A stretch of 6,824 bases of DNA from positions 1 to 6,824 of the forward strand of contig JASLXL010000036.1 in the NCBI GenBank assembly GCA_030740335.1, read 5' to 3'. The first letter of the stretch is position 1, and each line of letters begins with the position of its first letter. Below are positions 1-5,283 of this stretch, in pieces. Below the pieces are notes generated by a model that made no database searches, was not told the origin of the DNA, and was given only the letters and a program-made list of their open reading frames with translations. A program made the translations under genes and the position numbers. Source of the stretch: SAR202 cluster bacterium. Lineage in GTDB: Bacteria > Chloroflexota > Dehalococcoidia > SAR202 > CAJWER01.

Positions 1-9
1 GAGCTTGAG

Positions 10-780
10 ATGAGACTCGCTGGAAAGATTGCACTTGTTACTGGCGGCGGCTCCGGAATCGGGGAGGCTGCCGCACTCTTGTTTGCCCGAGAGGGCGCTT
101 GCGTTGTCGTCGCGGACTATTCGCTGTCGCGTGCTGTGGACGTGGCTCAGCGGATCAGGGCGGCGGGCGGTGAGGTCCTTGCGGTCGCTGGCGATGTCTC
201 GGTTGGCGAGGACGCGCTCAACATGGTGCGGGCCGCAATCGACGGCTTCGGGCGGCTCGATGTGCTTGTCAATAGCGCGGGGGTCACCGCGCGCAACGCT
301 CTCGGTCCCGACGTCACACCCGAGGAGGTGTGGGACAGAGTGATCGAGGTCAACCTCAAGGGTTCCTATCTGGTGTCATGGCACGCCGTTCCGGAGATGA
401 AGCGGTCCGGTGGCGGCTCAATCGTCAATCTGTCATCCATCATGGGCCTCGTCGGATACCCACGTGGCATGGGCGGCGGCTTCAACCCCTATCCAGCCTC
501 CAAGGGTGGCATCGTTCAGCTTACGAAGAGCATGGCTATTGATCTCGCGCCGGACAATGTTCGCGTCAACTGCGTCTGTCCGGGGTTCACCGAGACCAAA
601 CTGACGGAGGCCCTATTGAGCGACGCCGACACCAAACAGGCGCTGGAGGCACGTCACCCCATGGGGCGTCTGGGCCAGCCGGAAGAGGTTGCCTACGCGG
701 CGTTGTACCTGGCGTCAGACGAGGCGTCCTTCGTCACGGGCATTCCTCTGGCTGTGGACGGCGGCTACACGGCCCAATAG
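10..780 (+). CDS. Short-chain dehydrogenase/reductase (SDR), classical type
   Basis: This 256-residue protein has every hallmark of a classical SDR: a Rossmann-fold cytosolic enzyme that oxidises an alcohol or reduces a ketone with a nicotinamide cofactor. The glycine-rich cofactor loop TGGGSGIG is at 11-18. Asp36 at the end of the second strand favours NAD(H) over NADP(H). Asp62-Val63 contacts the adenine ring, and NSAG is at 88-91. The catalytic set is Asn115, Ser143, Tyr161 and Lys165 (YPASK). The C-terminus VTGIPLAVDGGY is typical of the FabG-like branch, and the length is normal. Between Ser143 and Tyr161 the spacing is 18 residues, against 13 in FabG, with a glycine-rich stretch that would line the substrate pocket. 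The ATG at 10 fits the usual family N-terminus (MRLAGKIALVTGG), although the frame is open to the window edge and only nine upstream bases are visible. The substrate cannot be told. FabG itself is unlikely without fatty-acid synthesis neighbours. Confidence 0.95.
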   Translation: MRLAGKIALVTGGGSGIGEAAALLFAREGACVVVADYSLSRAVDVAQRIRAAGGEVLAVAGDVSVGEDALNMVRAAIDGFGRLDVLVNSAGVTARNALGPDVTPEEVWDRVIEVNLKGSYLVSWHAVPEMKRSGGGSIVNLSSIMGLVGYPRGMGGGFNPYPASKGGIVQLTKSMAIDLAPDNVRVNCVCPGFTETKLTEALLSDADTKQALEARHPMGRLGQPEEVAYAALYLASDEASFVTGIPLAVDGGYTAQ

Positions 781-802
781 GGGTCGGGAAAAGTGTCGCA
801 TT

Positions 803-845
803 CTGTCTCATTTCCTAGCTGAGGCGTTTTGTGGGATTGAGACAG
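803..845. repeat. Inverted repeat downstream of the SDR gene, possible weak terminator
   Basis: CTGTCTCA (803-810) and TGAGACAG (838-845) are perfect 8-base inverted arms separated by 27 bases, starting 22 bases after the SDR stop. The position suits a transcript-end structure. However, the loop is long, the arms are only moderately GC-rich and no T-run follows, so it is a poor match to an intrinsic terminator. The rest of the gap to 1045 holds no convincing gene or RNA. The only lengthy open stretch is 841-1023 on the plus strand, with no good start. Confidence 0.25.
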
Positions 846-1045
846 GGGTCTTGATCCTGCCGAGAAGCCACGCATACTCAATTCGAAGACTTTCGCGGAA
901 GTGGAAGCCGATCATGAAGCCTGGTCGACGTCTGTGGAGATCGATCGGAGGCTCAACCATGTTCCAGGGCGAGTCGACACTGGGTCCCACATAATCATGG
1001 CAACCCAGCGGCAAACTGACTGATCGAGGTTTCGTCGACTCCTCC

Positions 1046-1822
1046 CTACGGGGTGTAAGGTACGCGCTCTAGTTCGTAGACGTGAGACTTCCAGACTTCG
1101 TGGTGGATTTTTTCGAGTGCTATCTTGCCTGGGCGTTCGACGGCGAGGTGTCGGCCCATGACCTCGACACCTGTTTTGGTTAGGTATGCGCACCTCTTTT
1201 CGAGCCCTTCTAGTGTGGTTTTTTCACCGCCCAGCATGATGTAGTCCAGGCGCTTTTCGTATGGCTCGAAGATGGTGCGCATGATGTCGCAGGCCTTGTC
1301 GAATATCTCACGGACCAGGCGTTCGCGGCTTCGTTCGAAGCGTCGCTGAGACGAACCTCCCTGTTTGTGTCGGCTTTTTACGTGGCGGGACCCGGACTTG
1401 GACGCTATCAGCTTTTCGCCGCGGATTACGCCGATCGCGTAGTTGCCCAGCCTGAGTAGGACGACTCCGACCGTGAGGTTGCGGTCGAGTATTTCTGTCA
1501 ACGGAGAGCTATCGAGACCTTCTGCGGAGGAGTCCTTCTCGATCGGAAATGGGGGGGAGATGGCGATGGCCGAGTCCTGGCCCTGGAAGATTGCAAGCCC
1601 TGTCTCTGATGTGGGTATTTCACGCAGGATGTCGGCCACCTCTCGCCCCACATATGGACCGGGATTCTGTGAATCGGGTTTGACGTACAGCGTGCGGTAC
1701 GGCTCATCCGAGCCTTTCAGACTGGCGAGCAGTTTGCGTAGGCCGTGCGCTGTGACCCAGCGTCGCCTGACTATGAGGTAATCAGGAGACGTGTTGGAAT
1801 TGTTGTGAGCGATTTCTGGCAT
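1046..1822 (-). CDS. VLRF1-like (Vms1-type) peptidyl-tRNA hydrolase, ribosome rescue release factor
   Basis: This 258-residue soluble protein resembles the Actinobacteria/Chloroflexi VLRF1 family, bacterial relatives of eukaryotic Vms1/ANKZF1. Those proteins release nascent chains from stalled 60S subunits with an eRF1-like domain. The diagnostic segment is at 146-162, where RHVKSRHKQGGSSQRRF carries the GGSxQ loop (155-159). Gln159 corresponds to the catalytic glutamine of the eRF1 GGQ and Vms1 GSxQ loops. The basic flank around it, and the Arg-rich helix after it (160-171), suit contact with tRNA and rRNA. The region before (about 70-140) reads as alternating beta strands, and the part after about 190 as mixed helix and strand. 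No signal peptide or membrane segment is seen. The inferred role is hydrolysis of peptidyl-tRNA on stalled ribosomes. The ATG at 1822 lacks a clear Shine-Dalgarno sequence, so the first 15 or so residues are uncertain. It is transcribed divergently from rpiB. Assignment rests on motif recognition, not on a search. Confidence 0.72.
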   Translation of the reverse strand: MPEIAHNNSNTSPDYLIVRRRWVTAHGLRKLLASLKGSDEPYRTLYVKPDSQNPGPYVGREVADILREIPTSETGLAIFQGQDSAIAISPPFPIEKDSSAEGLDSSPLTEILDRNLTVGVVLLRLGNYAIGVIRGEKLIASKSGSRHVKSRHKQGGSSQRRFERSRERLVREIFDKACDIMRTIFEPYEKRLDYIMLGGEKTTLEGLEKRCAYLTKTGVEVMGRHLAVERPGKIALEKIHHEVWKSHVYELERVPYTP

Positions 1823-1826
1823 TGCT

Positions 1827-1835
1827 TGCTACAAT
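1827..1835 (+). promoter_or_regulatory. Candidate extended -10 promoter element for rpiB
   Basis: TGCTACAAT matches the extended -10 pattern TGnTATAAT with one mismatch in the hexamer (TACAAT, 1830-1835). It lies in the 94-base spacer between the divergent release factor gene and rpiB, and would give a leader of roughly 75 bases. No good -35 hexamer sits 16-18 bases upstream, which is tolerated for extended -10 promoters. On the other strand TATACT (1891-1886) could serve the release factor gene, also without a clear -35. Both are pattern matches only. Confidence 0.3.
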
Positions 1836-1904
1836 TAGGGCTCTCGACGGCTGTCTTGGTAGAACATACACTACGGATTGGTTTCAGTATACATTCAGGA
1901 CTAA

Positions 1905-1911
1905 GAGGGAG
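1905..1911 (+). promoter_or_regulatory. Ribosome binding site that fixes the TTG start of rpiB
   Basis: GAGGGAG lies five bases before TTG 1917, and the frame begins directly with the conserved RpiB N-terminus (RIAIGSDHAG). No ATG or GTG in this frame gives a family-like start, so TTG is the start. Confidence 0.7.
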
Positions 1912-1916
1912 AACAG

Positions 1917-2393
1917 TTGCGAATTGCCATAGGTTCGGACCACGCCGGATTACCCATTAAGGCCCCTCTAGCGGGGCACCTTGAGTTCCTTGGCCACGAG
2001 GTGGTGGACGTTGGACCAATGTCTTTCGATCCGGACGACGACTATCCAGACTTTGCCGCTGAGGTCGCCCGCAAGGTTGCAAACGGTGAGGCTGAGCGGG
2101 GAATCATGATGTGTGGCAGCGGTGTGGGCGCGAGTGTCGCGGCCAACAAGATTATCGGCGTTCGGGCGGCGGTCTGTCACGACGTGTATTCGGCGCACCA
2201 AGGTGTGGAGCACGACGACATGAACGTACTTTGCATCGGGGCCCGAATCGTAGGTGAAGAGGTTGCGAAGGAGTTGGTGGCTGCCTTCGCTGGGGCCCAC
2301 TTCTCGGGTGAGGAGCGGCACCAGCGGCGCCTGGACAAGGTACTGGCCCTGGAGGCGGAGATGGGCAACGGTTCTTCGACAGGCTCAGGCTGA
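1917..2393 (+). CDS. rpiB: Ribose-5-phosphate isomerase B (RpiB/LacAB family)
   Basis: This cytosolic enzyme interconverts ribose 5-phosphate and ribulose 5-phosphate in the non-oxidative pentose phosphate pathway. The 158-residue protein opens with RIAIGSDHAG, where Asp8-His9 form part of the phosphosugar site. It carries DYPDFA at 42-47 and the catalytic segment CGSGVG at 66-71. Cys66 aligns with the general base Cys66 of E. coli RpiB, so this is the Cys type, not the Glu type of mycobacteria. AANK (75-78), His99 in the EHDDMNVL segment, GARIVG (108-113) and the C-terminal RHQRRLDKV also match the family. LacA/LacB (galactose-6-phosphate isomerase) is an alternative within the superfamily, but no lac genes are nearby. 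Translation starts at TTG 1917 behind a GAGGGAG site. The last seven residues (GSSTGSG) and the stop are encoded by an REP-like repeat, so the natural C-terminus was probably different. It is divergent from the release factor gene. Confidence 0.95.
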   Translation: MRIAIGSDHAGLPIKAPLAGHLEFLGHEVVDVGPMSFDPDDDYPDFAAEVARKVANGEAERGIMMCGSGVGASVAANKIIGVRAAVCHDVYSAHQGVEHDDMNVLCIGARIVGEEVAKELVAAFAGAHFSGEERHQRRLDKVLALEAEMGNGSSTGSG

Positions 2394-2395
2394 GC
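2371..2395 (+). repeat. REP-like intergenic repeat, copy 1 (overlaps the 3' end of rpiB)
   Basis: This 25-base unit has the core CTTCGACAGGCT and ends CTGAGC. It recurs 36 bases downstream with 22 of 25 positions identical. Its 3' part, GCTCAGGCTGAGC (2383-2395), is a perfect inverted repeat around a central G. The sequence resembles the short palindromic repeats of the form TTCGACAGGCTCAGG that occur in many copies between genes in various bacterial genomes. This copy overlaps the rpiB reading frame and supplies its TGA at 2391-2393. Confidence 0.6.
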
Positions 2396-2406
2396 GGGTC
2401 CATTAG

Positions 2407-2431
2407 GGTCTTCGACAGGCTGGGGCTGAGC
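2407..2431 (+). repeat. REP-like intergenic repeat, copy 2
   Basis: This is the second copy of the 25-base unit, in the same orientation, 11 bases after copy 1. It differs at three positions; two of these (2422 and 2423, GG where copy 1 has CA) destroy the internal palindrome. It lies in the convergent spacer between rpiB and the minus-strand genes. A run of T-rich sequence (ATTTTCTTCT, 2432-2441) follows, but it does not form a clean intrinsic terminator. Confidence 0.55.
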
Positions 2432-2466
2432 ATTTTCTTCTGCCGATATTGCGTCCACTCAGTTGG

Positions 2467-2618
2467 TCATTTGTTCACTGTGACCACTATGCGTGTGCCA
2501 ACCAGCCATGGTGCTTCCGCTATGTGAAGGCGAATTGTATTGGATGAGGCTGGTGGATCGAAATGATGATCTCTATTATGTCGTACTCCTCGCCGACGCC
2601 GCTGATCGCGAGTTCCAT
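2467..2618 (-). pseudogene. Small gene with apparent -1 frameshift, function unknown
   Basis: The ATG at 2618 has an excellent Shine-Dalgarno sequence, AGGAG (2631-2627), eight bases upstream. The intact frame reads MELAISGVGEEYDIIEIII and then, out of register, SIHQPHPIQFAFT before a TAG at 2522-2520, giving only 32 residues. One base back, the adjacent frame continues as FDPPASSNTIRLHIAEAPW and onward to VTVNK and a TGA at 2469-2467. Adding a single T to the TTT run at the junction would restore a smooth 50-residue protein made mainly of hydrophobic strands. The gene sits 44 bases downstream of the TPP-binding subunit on the same strand and was probably co-transcribed with it. I do not recognise the family. 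A homopolymer sequencing error, a genuine inactivating deletion, or a real 32-residue product are all possible. Confidence 0.42.
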
Positions 2619-2626
2619 TGTGGTGA

Positions 2627-2631
2627 CTCCT
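2627..2631 (-). promoter_or_regulatory. Strong Shine-Dalgarno site for the small minus-strand gene
   Basis: AGGAG on the minus strand lies eight bases before ATG 2618. It is the main reason to believe that translation starts here despite the short open frame. Confidence 0.5.
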
Positions 2632-2662
2632 AGGTCTGGCTGACTTTGTGTGGACTTGGTGT

Positions 2663-3160
2663 TTAGCTGTATTCGGAACCCATGAGACATGCCACGGGCC
2701 TGCGGGTTTCCTCTGCTTCCTGGAAGGCCAATGAGATTCTGCCGGCATCCTCGTCGGTCTCGATCAGGTAGTAGTTTATTCCCCAGGCGTGTAGAATCGG
2801 CTCGGTGTAACGTGCTGCGGAGTCGGGCGTTGCGCCGTGGCGGGTCCAGCCTCTGTACCCGATCATGATGACCATTGGGATGTGAAGGTCCAGGGCGAGT
2901 CCCCGAATCGAATCACCGGACTCGAAGAGGCCGGTGTTCTGGACCATTACGACCGGTCTCTTGCCGCCGACCCAGAGCCCGGCGGCGATGGCCATGCTCT
3001 CGCCCTCTCGGCATATCGGCACGAGGGAAATCGATGTGTCGGACGTCATTTCCTCGTACATGAAGTTGGTCTCGCTGTCGGGGAGCCAGACCGCGTGGGT
3101 TACGCCATTTTCATGAAGCTGGCCGATGACGGCGGCAGGGTTGAGTCTGGGTTCAGACAA
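2663..3160 (-). CDS. TPP-binding PYR-domain protein, sulfopyruvate decarboxylase alpha subunit-like
   Basis: This 165-residue protein matches the separate PYR-domain chain of split thiamine-pyrophosphate enzymes such as sulfopyruvate decarboxylase ComD and the N-terminal half of phosphonopyruvate decarboxylase. Visible marks are the early segment GVTHAVWLPDSETN (19-32), the REGESMAIAAGLWVGGKRP block (51-69) and QNTGLFESGDSIRGL (74-88). In the second block Glu54 (or Glu52) corresponds to the glutamate that activates the TPP aminopyrimidine. IPMVIMIGYRG (94-104) follows. The length is that of a stand-alone alpha chain. Such chains need a beta (PP-domain) partner carrying the GDG...N metal-diphosphate motif, and none is visible in the window. 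The substrate is unknown; a 2-oxo acid is expected. The start is TTG 3160, with GGAGG seven bases upstream and no in-frame ATG before residue 34. The small frameshifted gene lies 44 bases downstream. Confidence 0.82.
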   Translation of the reverse strand: MSEPRLNPAAVIGQLHENGVTHAVWLPDSETNFMYEEMTSDTSISLVPICREGESMAIAAGLWVGGKRPVVMVQNTGLFESGDSIRGLALDLHIPMVIMIGYRGWTRHGATPDSAARYTEPILHAWGINYYLIETDEDAGRISLAFQEAEETRRPVACLMGSEYS

Positions 3161-3167
3161 TGGGGCG

Positions 3168-3172
3168 CCTCC
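3168..3172 (-). promoter_or_regulatory. Ribosome binding site that fixes the TTG start of the TPP-binding gene
   Basis: GGAGG on the minus strand ends seven bases before TTG 3160. The near-ideal sequence and spacing favour this non-ATG start over the internal Met34. Confidence 0.65.
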
Positions 3173-3257
3173 GTGGAGTGTGGGGGGTAGGTGCTGCGCA
3201 TTCTAGCAGGATTCGAGTCGAGTGAGGCTGTAACGCAGAGGTTAGGCTGAGGTGAAT

Positions 3258-3269
3258 GGTTAACTAACC
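3258..3269. promoter_or_regulatory. Short palindrome, possible operator ahead of the zinc-ribbon/ABC genes
   Basis: GGTTA-AC-TAACC is a perfect inverted repeat with 5-base arms and a 2-base centre. It lies 7 bases before the GTG start of the small zinc-ribbon gene, in the spacer divergent from the TPP-binding gene. The loop is too short for a good RNA hairpin, so a protein-binding site is more likely if it is anything. No clear -35/-10 pair was recognised around it. Confidence 0.25.
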
Positions 3270-3276
3270 GAACAGG

Positions 3277-3471
3277 GTGGTCCAGTGTCCGAGGTTCGAC
3301 GCCGATACCCACCCGGACGCGCGTTATTGCCAAAGGTGCGATATGGTTCTTGGGGGTGGCGTAGTGCTGCCTGCGAGGGAGATATTCTCCGATGCCGTGA
3401 GCAGAGAAGGCTACGGTGCACTGGAAGACACTGCAAAGCAGGAACAAGGCTCCAGGCTCTGGGGCTGGTAA
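3277..3471 (+). CDS. Small zinc-ribbon-like protein with degenerate metal site
   Basis: The 64-residue product begins MVQCPRFDADTHPDARYCQR and closely follows the short N-terminal zinc-ribbon pattern CPxCG...ARFCxxCG. The second knuckle (Cys18-x2-Cys21) is intact and Cys4 is present. The usual second cysteine is Phe7 (TTC where TGC would encode Cys). Zinc binding through three cysteines, perhaps helped by His12, is therefore uncertain. The rest (25-64) is a mostly polar tail ending in SRLWGW, without membrane segments. Translation would start at GTG 3277, because an in-frame TAA at 3265-3267 blocks anything further upstream and no strong Shine-Dalgarno is visible. It ends 54 bases before the first ABC transporter gene on the same strand, so co-transcription is plausible. 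The role is unknown. The fit to a recognisable domain is the reason to call it a gene. Confidence 0.5.
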   Translation: MVQCPRFDADTHPDARYCQRCDMVLGGGVVLPAREIFSDAVSREGYGALEDTAKQEQGSRLWGW

Positions 3472-3525
3472 AGAAACCAACCCTAGCGTCAGGTTTCGCC
3501 CTCAGATCCCTCGAAAGGCCCCAAT

Positions 3526-5283
3526 ATGAGAATACTGCTTCGGCTGGCCGGATATGCGTTGGGACACCGCTGGTACCTCATCGGCGCGTACGCGACGATG
3601 GTTGCATCCAGCCTATCCGCAATGGTGATTCCCAGGATGCTTGGGGACGCCATCGACGAGGCGCTGGCGAGCGGCCTGCAAAGCAAGTTGCTCGTTTTGG
3701 CCGGGGTGATACTTGGGTTCAGCCTGCTCAGGGGTATCTTTTCGTACGGGCAGCGGTACCTCTCGGAAGCCCTATCCCAGAAGGCGGCCTTCGATCTGAG
3801 GAACGACTTCTTCAAGAAGCTGCAAAAGCTCAGCTTCGGGTTTCATGATCAGCAGCAGACCGGAAACCTTATGTCGAAGGCGACGGCGGATGTCGAGGCC
3901 GTGCGAATGTTTGTGAGTATGGGGCTGATACGCGGCCTGTCTGTCTTCATCATGGTGGCGCTGATAGGTACTGTGATGTTTTTGACGAACTGGCGTCTCG
4001 CCATTGTTAGTATGGCCTTCGTTCCCATTGTGATGTGGCGGGCGATTCTCATGTCGACCACGCTGCGTCCGACCTGGATGAAGGTGCAGGCGGAGACCGG
4101 AAATCTGACCACCGTGCTCCAGGAAAATCTGGCAGGTATTCGAGTGGTGAAGGCCTTTGGTGCACGCGACTTCGAAGTGGAGAAATTCGAGCGGCGAGCC
4201 GGGTTGGTTGCGGATCTGACCTATAAGGCGACTAGGCTATTTGCGTCCCAGGGTTCGCTGATGACGTTCATATTTACTGCGGCGACCGGAGCGATACTCT
4301 GGGTTGGCGGACGCGAGGTGATAGTGGAACGGTTGTCCACTGGTGAGATGGCCTCGTTCATTATGTATATGGGCCTACTGGCTATGCCGGTACGAATGAG
4401 TGGCTGGATGGTTAACACGTTCTCTCGTGCCAGCTCCGCCGGCGAACGCATCTTCGAGGTCTTGGATGCTGAATCGCCGGTACAGGAACGGCCGGATGCC
4501 AAACCGCTGCCCAGGGTTGCGGGGCATGTGAAGTTCAGTGATGTATCGGTGAGCTACGACTCGGCCGAGACGGCGGTTCGCGGGATCGAATTTGAAGTCG
4601 AGCCTGGCCAAATGATCGCCCTTTTGGGCGGTCCTGGTTCCGGAAAGAGCACCCTGGCGCATGTGATACCTCGCTTCTACGACGTATCAGCCGGCAGCAT
4701 CACCATCGACGGTACCGATGTTCGCGAGGTTACACTGCCATCACTCCGTAAGAACGTAGGCATTGTGTTACAGGACGTGTTTGTGTTTGCGGCTACTATC
4801 CGAGATAACATCGCCTACGGGCTCGACGAGATGGAGACCGAGGATGTTGTAAAGGCGGCCAAGATCGCGCATCTCCATGAGTACATTGAAGGGCTGCCGG
4901 ATGGTTACAACACCTGGGTTGGGGAGCGAGGGATCACGCTGTCGGGGGGTCAGCGCCAGAGGCTGTCGATCGCTCGCACGATTCTGCTGGACCCGCCGAT
5001 ACTCATTCTCGACGACTCCACTTCGAGTGTGGATATGGGCACCGAGCACAGGATTCAGGAGGCATTGAAGGAGGTCATAAAGGGCAGGACTACCTTCGTG
5101 ATCGCTCACCGGCTGTCGACGGTCAAGAGCGCAGACTTGGTATTGGTTCTCGAAGGCGGTGAGATAGTCGAAAGGGGGAGCCACCAGGACCTCTACGATT
5201 ATGACGGCTTCTACAGGAAGATATACGATCTGGAGTTGCGGCCTCAGGAAGAGGGCGCCGTGACTGTTGGAGATGACGCCTAA
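3526..5283 (+). CDS. ABC exporter half-transporter, subunit with degenerate Walker B (Asp for Glu)
   Basis: This 585-residue protein is a complete type IV ABC exporter half: a transmembrane domain followed by an ATPase domain. It sits in the inner membrane and exports drugs, lipids or peptides. Six hydrophobic segments lie near 16-37, 55-74, 133-153, 156-178, 245-264 and 275-292. In the ATPase part, the A-loop is Tyr344, Walker A GGPGSGKS is at 368-375, the Q-loop is Gln416, the x-loop is WVGERG, the signature LSGGQ is at 472-476, Walker B ILILD is at 492-496 and the H-loop is His528. Residue 497, normally the catalytic Glu, is Asp, and the motif reads ILILDDSTSSVD. This is the mark of the degenerate-site subunit of heterodimeric exporters such as TM287, BmrC and LmrC. 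The ATG at 3526 has AAAGG seven bases upstream. The stop overlaps the start of the next gene. The substrate cannot be inferred. Confidence 0.95.
   Translation: MRILLRLAGYALGHRWYLIGAYATMVASSLSAMVIPRMLGDAIDEALASGLQSKLLVLAGVILGFSLLRGIFSYGQRYLSEALSQKAAFDLRNDFFKKLQKLSFGFHDQQQTGNLMSKATADVEAVRMFVSMGLIRGLSVFIMVALIGTVMFLTNWRLAIVSMAFVPIVMWRAILMSTTLRPTWMKVQAETGNLTTVLQENLAGIRVVKAFGARDFEVEKFERRAGLVADLTYKATRLFASQGSLMTFIFTAATGAILWVGGREVIVERLSTGEMASFIMYMGLLAMPVRMSGWMVNTFSRASSAGERIFEVLDAESPVQERPDAKPLPRVAGHVKFSDVSVSYDSAETAVRGIEFEVEPGQMIALLGGPGSGKSTLAHVIPRFYDVSAGSITIDGTDVREVTLPSLRKNVGIVLQDVFVFAATIRDNIAYGLDEMETEDVVKAAKIAHLHEYIEGLPDGYNTWVGERGITLSGGQRQRLSIARTILLDPPILILDDSTSSVDMGTEHRIQEALKEVIKGRTTFVIAHRLSTVKSADLVLVLEGGEIVERGSHQDLYDYDGFYRKIYDLELRPQEEGAVTVGDDA

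Noticed and set aside
1026..1044. tRNA T-arm-like sequence (GAGG, TTTCGTCGA, then CCTC)
   Set aside because: The loop is too long and no acceptor, D-arm or anticodon arm can be assembled around it.
912..1193. Arg-rich minus-strand frame overlapping the 3' end of the release factor gene
   Set aside because: It overlaps a well-supported gene out of frame, its composition is typical of an antisense-phase shadow, and it matches no recognisable family.
2177..2458. Minus-strand frame over the rpiB 3' end and the repeat region
   Set aside because: It is mostly antisense to rpiB and reads through both repeat copies, which explains its repetitive PVE/EP-type composition. There is no independent support.
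3473..3497. Inverted repeat GAAACC/GGTTTC between the zinc-ribbon gene and the ABC gene, considered as a terminator or attenuator
   Set aside because: The stem is only 6 bases with a 13-base loop, and no T-run follows. It is likely chance.
3285..3848. Long 187-codon plus-strand frame across the zinc-ribbon gene and the start of the ABC gene
   Set aside because: It overlaps the strongly supported ABC exporter N-terminus in another frame and the zinc-ribbon frame. The product is Arg/Gly-rich without recognisable domains.
4768..5184. 138-codon minus-strand frame inside the first ABC exporter gene
   Set aside because: It lies entirely antisense to conserved ATPase motifs (signature, Walker B, H-loop), so it is a shadow of constrained codons.
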